Origin: Kitasatospora mediocidica KCTC 9733
GTDB lineage: Bacteria > Actinomycetota > Actinomycetes > Streptomycetales > Streptomycetaceae
Length of the DNA stretch: 64,000 bases
Assembly (NCBI RefSeq): GCF_000744225.1
Contig: NZ_JQLN01000006.1
Location: forward strand, 744,001-808,000
Reading direction: 5' to 3'
Position 1 is the stretch's first letter; each line of letters begins with the position of its first letter. Positions 34,001 through 41,941 of this stretch are shown here, in pieces. The notes under the pieces were generated by a model. It did not search any database and had not been told where the DNA came from. It worked only from the letters and a program-made list of their open reading frames with translations. The translations under genes and the position numbers were made by a program.

Positions 34001-34176
34001 GGCGGTTCATCTCCTGTGCCTCGGGGACGCCCCTGGCGGGCGGCCTCTCACCCGTACGACGAATACCGGTGCCCCGATCCGACACCGGTGCCCGGATTTT
34101 CTTCCACGGATCCCCGGAGGCTGAGAAGGCTCGCCCGCCGCCGTGCCGACGCGGTTCAACCACCCTCCCTAGTGAC

Positions 34177-34195
34177 TAAGGTTTGGCTAAGCTAA
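34177..34195 (+). promoter_or_regulatory. Candidate iron box (IdeR/DmdR-type)
   Basis: The 19-base sequence TAAGGTTTGGCTAAGCTAA agrees with the general IdeR/DmdR iron-box pattern TWAGGTWAGSCTWACCTWA at 17 of 19 positions by my count. It ends 10 bases before the GTG of the next gene, so an iron-loaded repressor there would block transcription or initiation. Confidence 0.6.
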
Positions 34196-34205
34196 TATCG
34201 CCGCT

Positions 34206-34769
34206 GTGAGCGCAAACACTCCCCACACCACCGGCGCGTACGCCGCCGCGTCTTCATGGCAGCGGCCGTTGTACAGCGCCAGCGCCGTGTGCGTCGGCTG
34301 GTATGCCCTGATCCTCGCCTCGCTTCACGCCCACCCCGGCGCAGGAGTGCGCGACGCCGCGCTGGCGCTGCACCTGCTGAGCCTGGCCCTGGGCTTCGGC
34401 GCCGTGCTGGCGGTGGACGCCATGGGCCTGGCGGTCCTGCTGGGGTGGGCGCGGGTGGAGAGGCTGCTGGCCTTCTCGGCGCGCGCGGACCGGCTGATCT
34501 GGGGCGGCTTCGTCGGGCTGGCCGTCTCCGGCGTGTGGCTGCGTCCGGACTTCTCGAGCGGGTGGACGGCGGTCAATTTCGTCGCGGTTCTGGTGGCGGC
34601 GCTCAACGGTGTCTTCGCGCACGCGCTGCGCACCGGCGTCCCGCCGCAGCTGCGGACGCGGCCCTGGCACGACTTGCCTCCGTCGCTGTTGTGGCGCGGT
34701 TGCGCGGCGGCGCTCGTCTCCCAGGCGGCGTGGTGGACCTCGATCCTGGTCGGCAGCCTGACCAGCTGA
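34206..34769 (+). CDS. Putative membrane protein, possibly iron-regulated
   Basis: 187 residues with about four or five hydrophobic segments (SVCVGWYALILASL-like at 28-41, LALHLLSLALGFGAVLAVDA, GFVGLAVSGVW, AVNFVAVLVAALNGVFAHAL, ALVSQAAWWTSILVGSL). The helix pairs with His residues (LHAHPGAG, ALHLLSL, FAHALRTG) recall heme- or copper-type membrane proteins, but I cannot name the family. The GTG start has no ribosome-binding site and lies close to an iron box with TAATAT beside it, so the transcript may be leaderless. Confidence 0.75.
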   Translation: MSANTPHTTGAYAAASSWQRPLYSASAVCVGWYALILASLHAHPGAGVRDAALALHLLSLALGFGAVLAVDAMGLAVLLGWARVERLLAFSARADRLIWGGFVGLAVSGVWLRPDFSSGWTAVNFVAVLVAALNGVFAHALRTGVPPQLRTRPWHDLPPSLLWRGCAAALVSQAAWWTSILVGSLTS

Positions 34770-34808
34770 GACCAGGTAGTGCTCGGTCGGGGCCGGCCAC
34801 GTCCTCCG

Positions 34809-35123
34809 TCAGGCCTCGAACGAGGAGACCACGGTGAGGCTGATCGAACGGCCCAGGCGCAAGCCCGATTCGCGGAGACCGGCGCTCCGTGCCAGCAGCA
34901 CGTGGTGAGTGCCGGGCGGCACGTCGAGGAGCAGCGGGGCGCTGCCGACCCCGGCCCACCAGCGGAGTCGCACCTGATGGGTCCCGGGCGCGACCGGGAA
35001 TTCCACGCGCGTTCCGACCCGGATCCTGCCCGCCACCGCGCCGTCGATCAGCACCCTGAGGGTGGACAGCGATCCGTCCCGCTCCACCATGCGGTAGAGG
35101 CTGATGATCCCGTAGGCGGACAC
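34809..35123 (-). CDS. Hypothetical protein with PEGA-like beta-sandwich
   Basis: 104 residues from a GTG at 35123 preceded by GAGGAG. The middle (LRVLIDGAVAGRIRVGTRVE, FPVAPGTHQVRLRWWAG, VPPGTHHVLLARSAG) has the repeated G-x-H-x-V pattern of PEGA/surface-layer-like domains. No signal peptide or membrane segment is seen, so it is probably cytoplasmic. Function is unknown. Confidence 0.65.
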   Translation of the reverse strand: MSAYGIISLYRMVERDGSLSTLRVLIDGAVAGRIRVGTRVEFPVAPGTHQVRLRWWAGVGSAPLLLDVPPGTHHVLLARSAGLRESGLRLGRSISLTVVSSFEA

Positions 35124-35240
35124 GCGCGGACTCCTCGCTGTGGACTTCTTCCCCGGCGCCGGCGACACACCGGGCATGCCATTATCCGGCCACCCCTTGA
35201 GGGTGAAGGTCCATCAGGAAACCCAGCGCCACGAGTGCGT

Positions 35241-35609
35241 CATGAGATGCGTGAGGTGGCGCTCGGCGCGAACCTCGCCCTGGACCTGGCCGTCCTGCGT
35301 ACGCGTGGCACGATCTCGACCTACGCCAACGACGGCGGCATGCCGGTCGAACTGAACGTCCTGCAGAACATGGTGCTCAACGCACACTTCCAGTTCCTGA
35401 CCCTCTACCTGGCCGGCCCCGAGGCACGCGCCGCGGCCGCCCTGGACGTCGGCGCCGCAGTGCGCGACGGCGCGCTGCCGGTCGGCGAGGAGTACGGCCT
35501 GCCGCTGCTCGGCTTCCCCCTCGACCGCACCGCCGACGCGCACCGCGCGGTCGAGAGCGGCACGGTCGGCAAGGTCCTGGTGGACGTGGACGTGGACGTC
35601 ACGGCCTGA
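35241..35609 (+). pseudogene. 5'-truncated zinc-type alcohol dehydrogenase/quinone oxidoreductase
   Basis: From 35241 the frame reads like the C-terminal third of MDR-type NADPH:quinone reductases: VALGANLALDLAVLRTRGTI-STYANDGG, VLNAHFQFLTLYLAGPEARA, then AAVRDGALPV and VGKVLVDVDVD before a TGA at 35607. The N-terminal catalytic domain and the nucleotide-binding GxGxxG are missing, and no ribosome-binding site precedes the first ATG. A second, much smaller trace of such a gene lies on the minus strand at about 36182-36245. Confidence 0.65.
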
Positions 35610-35755
35610 CGTCCAGTCGGCCACCGCGCGCCGAGGTGTAGTTCGTCGGCTGACAGAATGTCGACTCCGGCAGACGTTCGGCCCGGTGAACCTTCCGCAC
35701 CGGCCCGCGTCTTCCCTCGCGACCGCCAGTCACCACACACCCAGGAGAACAGAAC

Positions 35756-36043
35756 ATGGCCGACAAGGACGTTGAGCAGACCGACGAGCGGGGTCACGTC
35801 CAGGGCCCCTGGTGGGCGGAGCTCGGAACATGGGGAGCCGTCGCACTGATCGCCTTCGGGGCAGTCGCGGCAGCCTGGGTCTCGTTCAGGCTCCCCGGCA
35901 CCCCGGAGGAACTGGCAGGGGGCTACTACCAGGCCGCCAAGGTCGTCGCCATCGGCCTGGTGACCGTGGGATGCACGCTGCTGAACCGCCGTCGCACCCG
36001 GGCCGCAGCCACCGAGGAGACGAGCGAGCAGGAACGCGTCTGA
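35756..36043 (+). CDS. Small two-helix membrane protein
   Basis: 95 residues with a clear CCAGGAG ribosome-binding site. Acidic N terminus, first helix WGAVALIAFGAVAAAWVSF (26-44), second VVAIGLVTVGCTLLN (63-77), and a charged C terminus rich in Arg and Glu. Nothing identifies a family. Confidence 0.7.
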   Translation: MADKDVEQTDERGHVQGPWWAELGTWGAVALIAFGAVAAAWVSFRLPGTPEELAGGYYQAAKVVAIGLVTVGCTLLNRRRTRAAATEETSEQERV

Positions 36044-36337
36044 CGCCACCGGCCGGTGCGTGACGTCGCTGGGCACGCAGCTCAGGTCTCGATCTCACAG
36101 AGCGTCAACAGACCACAGCAGTTGGGCTGGAACCCGTTGTCAGCTCTTCAACCGGGCGCCTCCCGGAGTGTGACGACGCCGGTTTGAGTATGACCTGGCC
36201 CACGAGGTCAGTGGTGCTCTCCAGCAGCGCGTGCGCCCGGGGCGCACCGACTCCTACCGCCTCGCCATCACCCGAGCCGGCGCCGACAATATGCCGTTGG
36301 CTGAGAATGCGCTCGGGACGGCCCGACTGTTGATGAC

Positions 36338-36811
36338 CTACTCTTCGCGCAGGAATTCCCGCAGGTCGGCGGCTACGGCTGTCATCCCTTCGCCGGCCTC
36401 GATCACGGTCGTCACGGTGCAGTGCCAGTCGCCGGGGAAGAAGCCGGATCGCAGGGTCCAGCCCAGATACACATGACCACCCGAGCCGAACGTCGCCGTC
36501 ACGGCCAGGTGGTTATTGACCCAGGTTCGCTCGCCCTCCCAACCACGGAAGTCGCGTGCGAGGCCGTCGAAGAACTCGCTCATGCCGTCCCAGACGGTCA
36601 CGGTCACGGTCTCAACCCGCGCACGCACACCGTCATCTATGGCCTCGACAGCGAAGTTGACCTCGCACTCCGCCCGAGACCAATCGAACAACCGGACAGC
36701 GGGCGCCGACGCCCCTGACCCCTGAACGACGAGCTCGACCTGCCCTGGAACCATCTCGATCAGACTCACCAGCGAAGGATACGGACGCCACCAAGTCGAC
36801 GTCACCGCCAT
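36338..36811 (-). CDS. DUF6228-like hypothetical protein
   Basis: 157-residue protein, Trp-rich and without signal peptide or membrane segments. Its ends (WWRPYPSLVSLIEMV; GMTAVAADLREFLREE) and the middle FFDGLARDFRGWEGERTWV followed by a GGHVYLGWTLR strand match the DUF6228 pattern as I recall it. Proteins of this type are common single genes in streptomycetes, with unknown function. Confidence 0.7.
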   Translation of the reverse strand: MAVTSTWWRPYPSLVSLIEMVPGQVELVVQGSGASAPAVRLFDWSRAECEVNFAVEAIDDGVRARVETVTVTVWDGMSEFFDGLARDFRGWEGERTWVNNHLAVTATFGSGGHVYLGWTLRSGFFPGDWHCTVTTVIEAGEGMTAVAADLREFLREE

Positions 36812-36987
36812 TTCTCAGACGCGGGAACCGCTGCTACTTCTCATCCGGTGCATCGGCATGCCGTCGTGCGGAGTCTGCTGTCCGTCGCTGCGCCCGTCCT
36901 GTTCGCTGCGGCTGCCGTCGGGTGGGGCCTGTCGGGCCTGTTGGGACCGGGAGGTGGGGGAAGTCGGCGGGGTGTTAGAAATGCCTC

Positions 36988-37596
36988 GTGGACGATCACT
37001 GCGAGCCTTCCAAGCTGCGTGTCTTTGTGGCGCTGGCGCCGCCCGACGACGCCAAGGAGGAACTGGCCCAGGCCCTGTGGTCCGCAAGCGCCGGCTCCCC
37101 GCAGTTGCGGTGGAACCGGATCGAGGACTGGCACATCACCGTGGCCTTCCTCGGTGAGCTGTCCTCCACCGCGGTGCCCTTGCTGCGCTCGGTGCTGGCC
37201 GACACGGCGGCCTCGCATCCGGCCCTCCAGCTGGGGCTGCGCGGTGCGGGCCACTTCGACGGGCGGTTGCTGTGGAGCGGGGTGGACGGGGACCTGGAGG
37301 GTCTGCAGCGGCTGGCCGCCGATGTCCGGGACCAGGTCGCCTCCTGCGGGATCGCCTTCAGGGACCGCCCGCTGTACCCCCACCTGACGCTGGCCCGCGC
37401 CCGTCGCGGCGACCCGGCCAGTGTGCCGCAGACGGCGGCCGGACTGGCCGGCTTCGTGGGCCGCGCGTGGCGGGCCGAGCGTCTGCATCTGGTCGGCGGA
37501 GCCATCGGCCATGGCCCGGGGCCTGTCCGGTACCGCGACATCGAGGCCTGGCGTTTGGCCACCCCGGTCCGCTCCGGGTCCGAGTCCGGGTCCTGA
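36988..37596 (+). CDS. thpR: RNA 2',3'-cyclic phosphodiesterase / 2'-5' RNA ligase ThpR
   Basis: 202-residue 2H phosphoesterase. Both catalytic tetrapeptides are present: HITV at about 48 and HLTL at about 132. The N terminus (KLRVFVALAPPDDAKEEL) is typical. These enzymes open 2',3'-cyclic phosphates on RNA and can join tRNA halves with 2'-5' linkage in vitro. The chosen GTG at 36988 lacks a strong ribosome-binding site. It is apparently a monocistronic gene; a repeat-rich gap follows. Confidence 0.9.
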   Translation: MDDHCEPSKLRVFVALAPPDDAKEELAQALWSASAGSPQLRWNRIEDWHITVAFLGELSSTAVPLLRSVLADTAASHPALQLGLRGAGHFDGRLLWSGVDGDLEGLQRLAADVRDQVASCGIAFRDRPLYPHLTLARARRGDPASVPQTAAGLAGFVGRAWRAERLHLVGGAIGHGPGPVRYRDIEAWRLATPVRSGSESGS

Positions 37597-37739
37597 CCGA
37601 CGCCGAGCCCGAGGTCGCCGACGTCCCGAACCGGCTCCGACCGCGGTTCCGCAGAATCCTTCGACTCGGTTGTTCCGAGCGGGCGCGGCCGTCAGGACGG
37701 CACCGTTACCGAGAGCAGCAGGGCGACGGCTACGCTCCT

Positions 37740-37768
37740 GGCGTCCCGCGTCCCGCGTCCCGCGTCCC
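37740..37768. repeat. Short tandem repeat (GCGTCCC)4
   Basis: Four consecutive 7-base units in the gap between thpR and the next membrane protein gene; no function visible. Confidence 0.85.
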
Positions 37769-37832
37769 GGCGGCCGTAGCCAGTTGATGGTTGGGGGTGC
37801 CGTGACGGCTCGGGGCACGCCAGACTGACGCC

Positions 37833-38174
37833 ATGATGATCTCTGCTCGGCCCAGCCGGCCTCTGCTGCGGTTCTGGACGACGGCTCGCGCCAACTTCTA
37901 CGCCGATGACGTGGTGGCCCGGTGGACCGCGCGGGCAGCCTGGCTGCTGGTGACCGCCACAGCGTGGATGGTGCTGATGGTCACGGTGGTCTGGGGGGCG
38001 ATGGTGGCTGGCGCACAGTCCGGCCCGCTGGCCGTCCTGGCGGTGGGCCTGGCCTTCGCGGTGCCGGTCGTGTCCATCGTCGCCGTGACGTCCGGTCCGA
38101 GGGCCCGGATGGGGGCGCCGGCGCTGACCGCGCTGGTGATGGGCGCCGTGCTGCTCGGGTTCTTGCTGAGCTGA
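37833..38174 (+). CDS. Small membrane protein
   Basis: 113 residues. A basic N terminus (RPLLRFWTTARANFYADD) is followed by three hydrophobic helices (AAWLLVTATAWMVLMVTVVW, LAVLAVGLAFAVPVVSIVAV, ALTALVMGAVLLGFLLS). Two Met codons open the frame. The family is not recognised. Confidence 0.65.
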   Translation: MMISARPSRPLLRFWTTARANFYADDVVARWTARAAWLLVTATAWMVLMVTVVWGAMVAGAQSGPLAVLAVGLAFAVPVVSIVAVTSGPRARMGAPALTALVMGAVLLGFLLS

Positions 38175-38391
38175 CTGAACTGACTGAGCCGACCTGGACC
38201 GGCGGGGGGCGTCGTGAAGCGTCCGGTCGCCTCGGCCCTGAGCGAGCCGTCGCTCGTCCGATGGGGTGGCTCGGTAGGTGTCAGAGCGGTGTCAGAGGCT
38301 GGTCAGGGTGGTGGTGGATAGTCATGGGTGTCGGAAGGGCCGCGGAGTTCGGGGCCGGTCCGATGAAGTACCGCCTCGGTAGGCGGTGCTG

Positions 38392-38480
38392 GGAGAGGTG
38401 CCCGGAGTGGTTGATCGGGGGCCGGGGCTCTGGTTCCGGTCGGGTTCACGCCCACGCAGGTTCGAATCCTGCCTTCTCCG
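38392..38480 (+). tRNA. Type II (serine-like) tRNA with aberrant anticodon arm
   Basis: Acceptor strands GGAGAGG (38392-38398) and CTTCTCC (38473-38479) pair over 7 bp with one G-U; the D arm CCCG...CGGG, a long variable arm CGGG-TTCAC-GCCC, and a perfect T arm (GCAGG, loop TTCGAAT, CCTGC) are all present. This is the architecture of bacterial tRNA-Ser. The anticodon arm is abnormal: GCCGG (38421-38425) pairs with CCGGT (38436-38440) but leaves a 10-base loop, GGCTCTGGTT, instead of 7, so the anticodon is undefined. GCT (Ser) lies inside the loop. The discriminator is G and the genome continues CCT rather than CCA. It may be a decayed or specialised tRNA. Confidence 0.6.
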
Positions 38481-39017
38481 CCTGGACGAACTGACTCCGC
38501 CGAACCGGCCCGCGGGCATCGAGGCCCCCCATCCGACCAGCAACCGGTCGGAGCCCCTCGATCCCCGTCACTACGGTGTCGGCTCTGCCCGCGGCTGACG
38601 GCCCGGGTGGCCCGATCGAGGGCCCGGTCATTCTCGGAGCCGCCTGTCCGGCCCGCCAGTCCGGCCTGCCTCGCCTGTCCGGCCGTGACCCCTCGTGCAC
38701 GCCGTCCTCGCCCGCTCCGGAATCTCTTCGAAACCACCTGCAACCTCCGGCAGGGATGGACGTCTATGAGAGTGAAGGCACGGAGAGCGGGACCAGCGCG
38801 ATGGGGGGACCAGCCGGGCGCCTTCACCCACCTCACCATCGGCACAACCTCGTGAAGAGGCGCGCCGTATGAACGCCCGTTATCTACGGTTTTACGAAGA
38901 ACATCCATACCCGATGCACGTGCCACCGCCGTTGCGACCGTGACGCCGCGCAGCACGCTGCCCGTGCCGAGCGGCCGCAGGCCGGCCCGTACTCGATTCA
39001 CGTCTTTGGAGGACGCC
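38481..39017. other. Intergenic region, nothing recognised
   Basis: About 540 bases between the tRNA and a small secreted protein. Open frames exist but none has family features, a ribosome-binding site or a signal sequence. Confidence 0.5.
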
Positions 39018-39470
39018 ATCAACCGCATCGTCAAGCGGACCGCTGTGCTCGCCGCTGCCGCCGCCTTCTCGCTCGGCGCGCTCGCCGTTTCGAGCGCCAC
39101 CGCCGCCCCGCAGGGCGCGCAGACCGCGCAGACCGCGCAGGCACCCGACAACGTCTACCCGGTTCCGAACCTGAACTACTGCCACGCGGTGATGAACACC
39201 GACTGGCAGCCCACCCGCCAGGTCCAGGTCGCCGTGAACGCCGACAACCCGACCGGGGTGGCGGTCACGTGTACGGCTCAGCTCTACACCTACCAGACGG
39301 GCCCGACCGGGCCGAGCTACACCGTCGCCAACGGTGCCGGCGCGCAGGGCGGCTGGGTCGCCGACAGCACCGCCGGCAGCTACAACTACGTCTGCGTCAG
39401 CGAGATGGACATCAACCTGGCCTCGAACCACCTGGCGGCCAGCTACGCAGGCTGCGGCCTCCTGTACTGA
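39018..39470 (+). CDS. Small secreted Cys-containing protein, probable ATC start
   Basis: 150-residue exported protein: INRIVKRTAVLAAAAAFSLG with Ala-rich core and cleavage near TAA/ATAA (about 31), then a mature domain with four Cys (LNYCHAVMNTDW, AVTCTAQLYTYQ, YNYVCVSEMD, YAGCGLLY) that could form two disulfides. A perfect GGAGGA at 39008-39013 is 4 bases before an ATC codon, exactly where ATG would be expected (INRIV where relatives would have MNRIV). The only upstream alternatives (TTG at 39006) overlap the ribosome-binding site itself. Role unknown; similar small proteins are abundant secreted products of streptomycetes. Confidence 0.65.
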   Translation: MNRIVKRTAVLAAAAAFSLGALAVSSATAAPQGAQTAQTAQAPDNVYPVPNLNYCHAVMNTDWQPTRQVQVAVNADNPTGVAVTCTAQLYTYQTGPTGPSYTVANGAGAQGGWVADSTAGSYNYVCVSEMDINLASNHLAASYAGCGLLY

Positions 39471-39497
39471 ACGGCGCCGCGCCGGTAGCAGAACTGA

Positions 39498-39535
39498 GCC
39501 GCCCCGCCCGCACAGCACCACGCGGGCGGGGCGGC
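39498..39535 (+). terminator. Strong GC-rich terminator
   Basis: 14-base arms 39498-39511 and 39522-39535 are exact reverse complements with a 10-base loop, 28 bases after the secreted protein stop. Confidence 0.88.
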
Positions 39536-39666
39536 CGCTGCAGCACCTCGCCGCCATGCGGGCCTGCGCCCGGGAAGGCTGATCGTGGCCCTGGCTTGGC
39601 GGGGGCTTGCTACGCCTCCACAGCGCTGCCGTCCGCCACCCCGTGGGCGTGTCTACTTGCCTCGCA

Positions 39667-39703
39667 GGAAAGTACGCACTACTTTCTCCATAGGAAAGTA
39701 CTC
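39667..39703. promoter_or_regulatory. GAAAGTA palindrome plus extra half-site, candidate operator
   Basis: GAAAGTA (39668-39674) and TACTTTC (39680-39686) form a perfect inverted repeat with a 5-base spacer; a third GAAAGTAC follows at 39694. This region, 20-50 bases before the membrane protein ATG, is AT-rich compared with its surroundings. The regulator encoded second in the operon (40221) is the likely ligand. Confidence 0.65.
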
Positions 39704-39720
39704 GCCTGAGGAGGAACGCC

Positions 39721-40224
39721 ATGAGTACCCCCAGCCCCGCCGAAGCCCGGGACGCCCTGGCCCGCGTCCGCGAGGTCCGCCTCGACACGGCCGGCTCACT
39801 CCGCACCCCCTGGTGGCTGTGGGCCGCGCTCGGCGCCGTCCTGGCCCTGGTCACTGCGGCCGAGGACTTCGGCTCCGCCGTCCAGGAGGCTGCCTCCCTC
39901 GGGCTCGGCGCCCTCACCGTCGCCTGGGCTGTCGCCGGACGCCGCAGCCCGCGCGTGGCCGCCGCCTCCGGTGCCCTGCACCGCAGCGCCCTGCCCGGCT
40001 ACGCCTGGCTGCCCGTCCTCCTGATCGGCCTCGCCTTCGGTACCCTCCGGTTCTTCGCCGAACCACCCGTGCACCGCGCGCTCACCGGCTCCGGCATGCC
40101 CGCCTGGATCCACGACCACCCCTCCACCACCACCGCCCTCCCGTACGCCGTCCTCAGTGTCGCCGTGGGCCTGCTGATAAACGTGGTGCTGCGCCGGATG
40201 GCCCATCGTGCAGCGGCCCGATGA
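39721..40224 (+). CDS. Four-helix membrane protein co-transcribed with a winged-helix regulator
   Basis: 167 residues; GAGGAGG ribosome-binding site. After a charged start (ARDALARVREVRLDTAGSLR) come four hydrophobic segments (WWLWAALGAVLALVTA, LGLGALTVAWAVAG, AWLPVLLIGLAFGTLRFF, LPYAVLSVAVGLLINVVL). The arrangement, membrane protein followed by a MarR/DUF-type transcription factor starting in its last codon (ATGA), is common in actinomycetes. The family and function are not known. Confidence 0.8.
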   Translation: MSTPSPAEARDALARVREVRLDTAGSLRTPWWLWAALGAVLALVTAAEDFGSAVQEAASLGLGALTVAWAVAGRRSPRVAAASGALHRSALPGYAWLPVLLIGLAFGTLRFFAEPPVHRALTGSGMPAWIHDHPSTTTALPYAVLSVAVGLLINVVLRRMAHRAAAR

Positions 40225-40613
40225 GCGTGAGCGGCCAGGGCGCCGACGCCGCGCCCGATGCTGTCCCCGACGCCGTCGGCGGCCTGGAACAACTCCTCCT
40301 GGACCCCACCAGGCTCACCATCGTGGCGCTGGTGTCCGCCACCACCTGGTGCGAGTTCGCCTTCGTCCGCGACCACGCCCGGCTGAGCGACTCGGCGCTG
40401 TCCAAGCAACTCACCACCCTCGGCAACGCCGAGCTCGTCGAGATCCGCAAGGGCCACGTCGGCAAGCGCCCCCGCACCTGGGTACGGGCCACCACCGCCG
40501 GCCGCGAACGGCTGCGCGCCCACCTGGCCACGCTCCAACAGATCGCCGACCGCGCCGAGCATGCCGCCGCGGCCCGCCCCGACGCCGATGCGCAGCCGCC
40601 TCACACCGGCTGA
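40221..40613 (+). CDS. Winged-helix transcriptional regulator (MarR/ArsR-like)
   Basis: 130 residues. The DNA-binding fold spans about 20-110: LEQLLLDPTRLTIVALVSAT, recognition helix region ARLSDSALSKQLTTLGNAEL and wing VEIRKGHVGKRPRTWVRATT, then a helical tail. It overlaps the upstream membrane protein by 4 bases and probably autoregulates the pair through the GAAAGTA palindrome. Confidence 0.85.
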   Translation: MSVSGQGADAAPDAVPDAVGGLEQLLLDPTRLTIVALVSATTWCEFAFVRDHARLSDSALSKQLTTLGNAELVEIRKGHVGKRPRTWVRATTAGRERLRAHLATLQQIADRAEHAAAARPDADAQPPHTG

Positions 40614-40722
40614 ATCGGCCCACCGGATGGCCCCGACGCTGTCCTGACGCGCGAACACTCCGCGACCCGGAGACCGTCAGTTCCTCGGCGTCCGTCTGCC
40701 GTCGCCGTCGCCGTCGCTGCCG

Positions 40723-41418
40723 TCAGAGGCTCAGCAACAGGTCGCGGACCGCTGCGGGCCGGGACAGGAACGGGTGGTGGCCGGCGTCGAGTTCGACGAC
40801 GTTGCCGGCCCGGCGGGCGAACTCGCGCTGCAGCCGCGCCGGGGTTCCCCGGTCCTGGGTGCAGACGAGGTACGTCGAGGGCAGCTGCTGCCAGGCGGCC
40901 GCCCCGACCGGCTGCGCGGTCACTTGGACGCTCTGCCGTGCGAGATGGTCCGCCGCCTTCGCCTGGATGTCGCGGTCGCAGTCCTGCAGGAACGTGTCCA
41001 CGAGCAGCTCGGGGCGCACCCCGAACGTGCCGGCGTCGAGGTCGACATCGAGGAACGGGGCGGGGCTGCCGTCCCCGAACTCCGACAGGCTCTGCCCGAC
41101 CTCGGGCAGGTAGCTGGAGACCAGCAGCAGGTGGCGCACCGACCCGATCCCCGCAGCGGCCTCCGCGGTGACGATGCCGCCGTAGCTGTGGGCGACCACG
41201 ACAGTCGGCTCGTCGCCGGCCCGCAACACCTGCCGCACCGCAGCAACATCCTCGGGTAGCCCGGGCCCGCCGACACCACTGGGCGGCCCCGCCTCGCCGC
41301 AGCTCGGCAGCGCCGGGGCCACGCTCGCCACCCCCCGCTCCCGCAGCAACTCGGCGGTGCGGTGCCACCACCACGACCCGTCCCGCACGCACGCCCCGTG
41401 CACGAACACGACCCTCAT
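40723..41418 (-). CDS. Alpha/beta hydrolase (esterase-like)
   Basis: 231 residues from the ATG at 41418, preceded by GGAGGTGG. The fold is clear: MRVVFVHGACVRDGSWWWHR with oxyanion region, VVVAHSYGGIVTAEAA with nucleophile Ser near 83, TYLVCTQDRGTPARLQ with the acid, and ELDAGHHPFLSRPAAV with the catalytic His near 213. It resembles the EstC/salicylate-esterase type. No signal peptide. The physiological substrate is unknown. Confidence 0.9.
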   Translation of the reverse strand: MRVVFVHGACVRDGSWWWHRTAELLRERGVASVAPALPSCGEAGPPSGVGGPGLPEDVAAVRQVLRAGDEPTVVVAHSYGGIVTAEAAAGIGSVRHLLLVSSYLPEVGQSLSEFGDGSPAPFLDVDLDAGTFGVRPELLVDTFLQDCDRDIQAKAADHLARQSVQVTAQPVGAAAWQQLPSTYLVCTQDRGTPARLQREFARRAGNVVELDAGHHPFLSRPAAVRDLLLSL

Positions 41419-41704
41419 CGCCACCTCCACGTCGGCCACTCCCGGAAAGCGCAGACCTGCGATCACAGGCTGGCACGCACGCGACCTCGACCGCGAGCGG
41501 ATCGCGCGAGGACGCACGCAGGCGTGCTCAGGCACTTGGCCGTTCCCCACGGTGCCGCGATGTTGCCTGTCACCTGTCGCCCGTCGAGCTCATTTGGCAA
41601 GCGGTCAGGGGACCGCCACCCAGCCGGCTTGGTCGCTCCGGACCCGGTTCCGCCGGGCCAGGAGGCGTTCACCCGGACCCACGAGCGACTCGCCGCCGCG
41701 CGCG

Positions 41705-41940
41705 GCGACGGGTGCCGCCGAGGACCGCGTCGGCTCGGTGCTGCGTGCGTTGTTGCGGCCGCCTCTCTACCAGGGGCGGTACACGGAGTGCCTGGGCACC
41801 GTCTACACCGCCGTCTACCGACCGGCGGAGGGCCGGGTGACTTACCACTGGCCGGATGCGGCCTGGGAGCAGTCCTTCGCCGAGTTCGAGCCGGGTATCC
41901 GCAGCGTCGATATCGGCCTGCCTGACCGACCGCTGTTGAG
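41705..41940 (+). pseudogene. C-terminal remnant of a C45-like peptidase/acyltransferase
   Basis: One frame reads VGSVLRALLRPPLYQGRYTE, CLGTVYTAVYRPAEGRVTYH, WPDAAWEQSFAEFEPGIR, which resembles the end of C45 (penicillin acyltransferase-like) proteins. No start, no N-terminal nucleophile region and no nearby stop in frame. Everything upstream to 41419 is non-coding in appearance. Confidence 0.45.
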
Positions 41941-41941
41941 G

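Noticed and set aside
38340..38543. Plus- and minus-strand short frames across the tRNA
   Set aside because: They run through the tRNA stem-loops and have no protein features.
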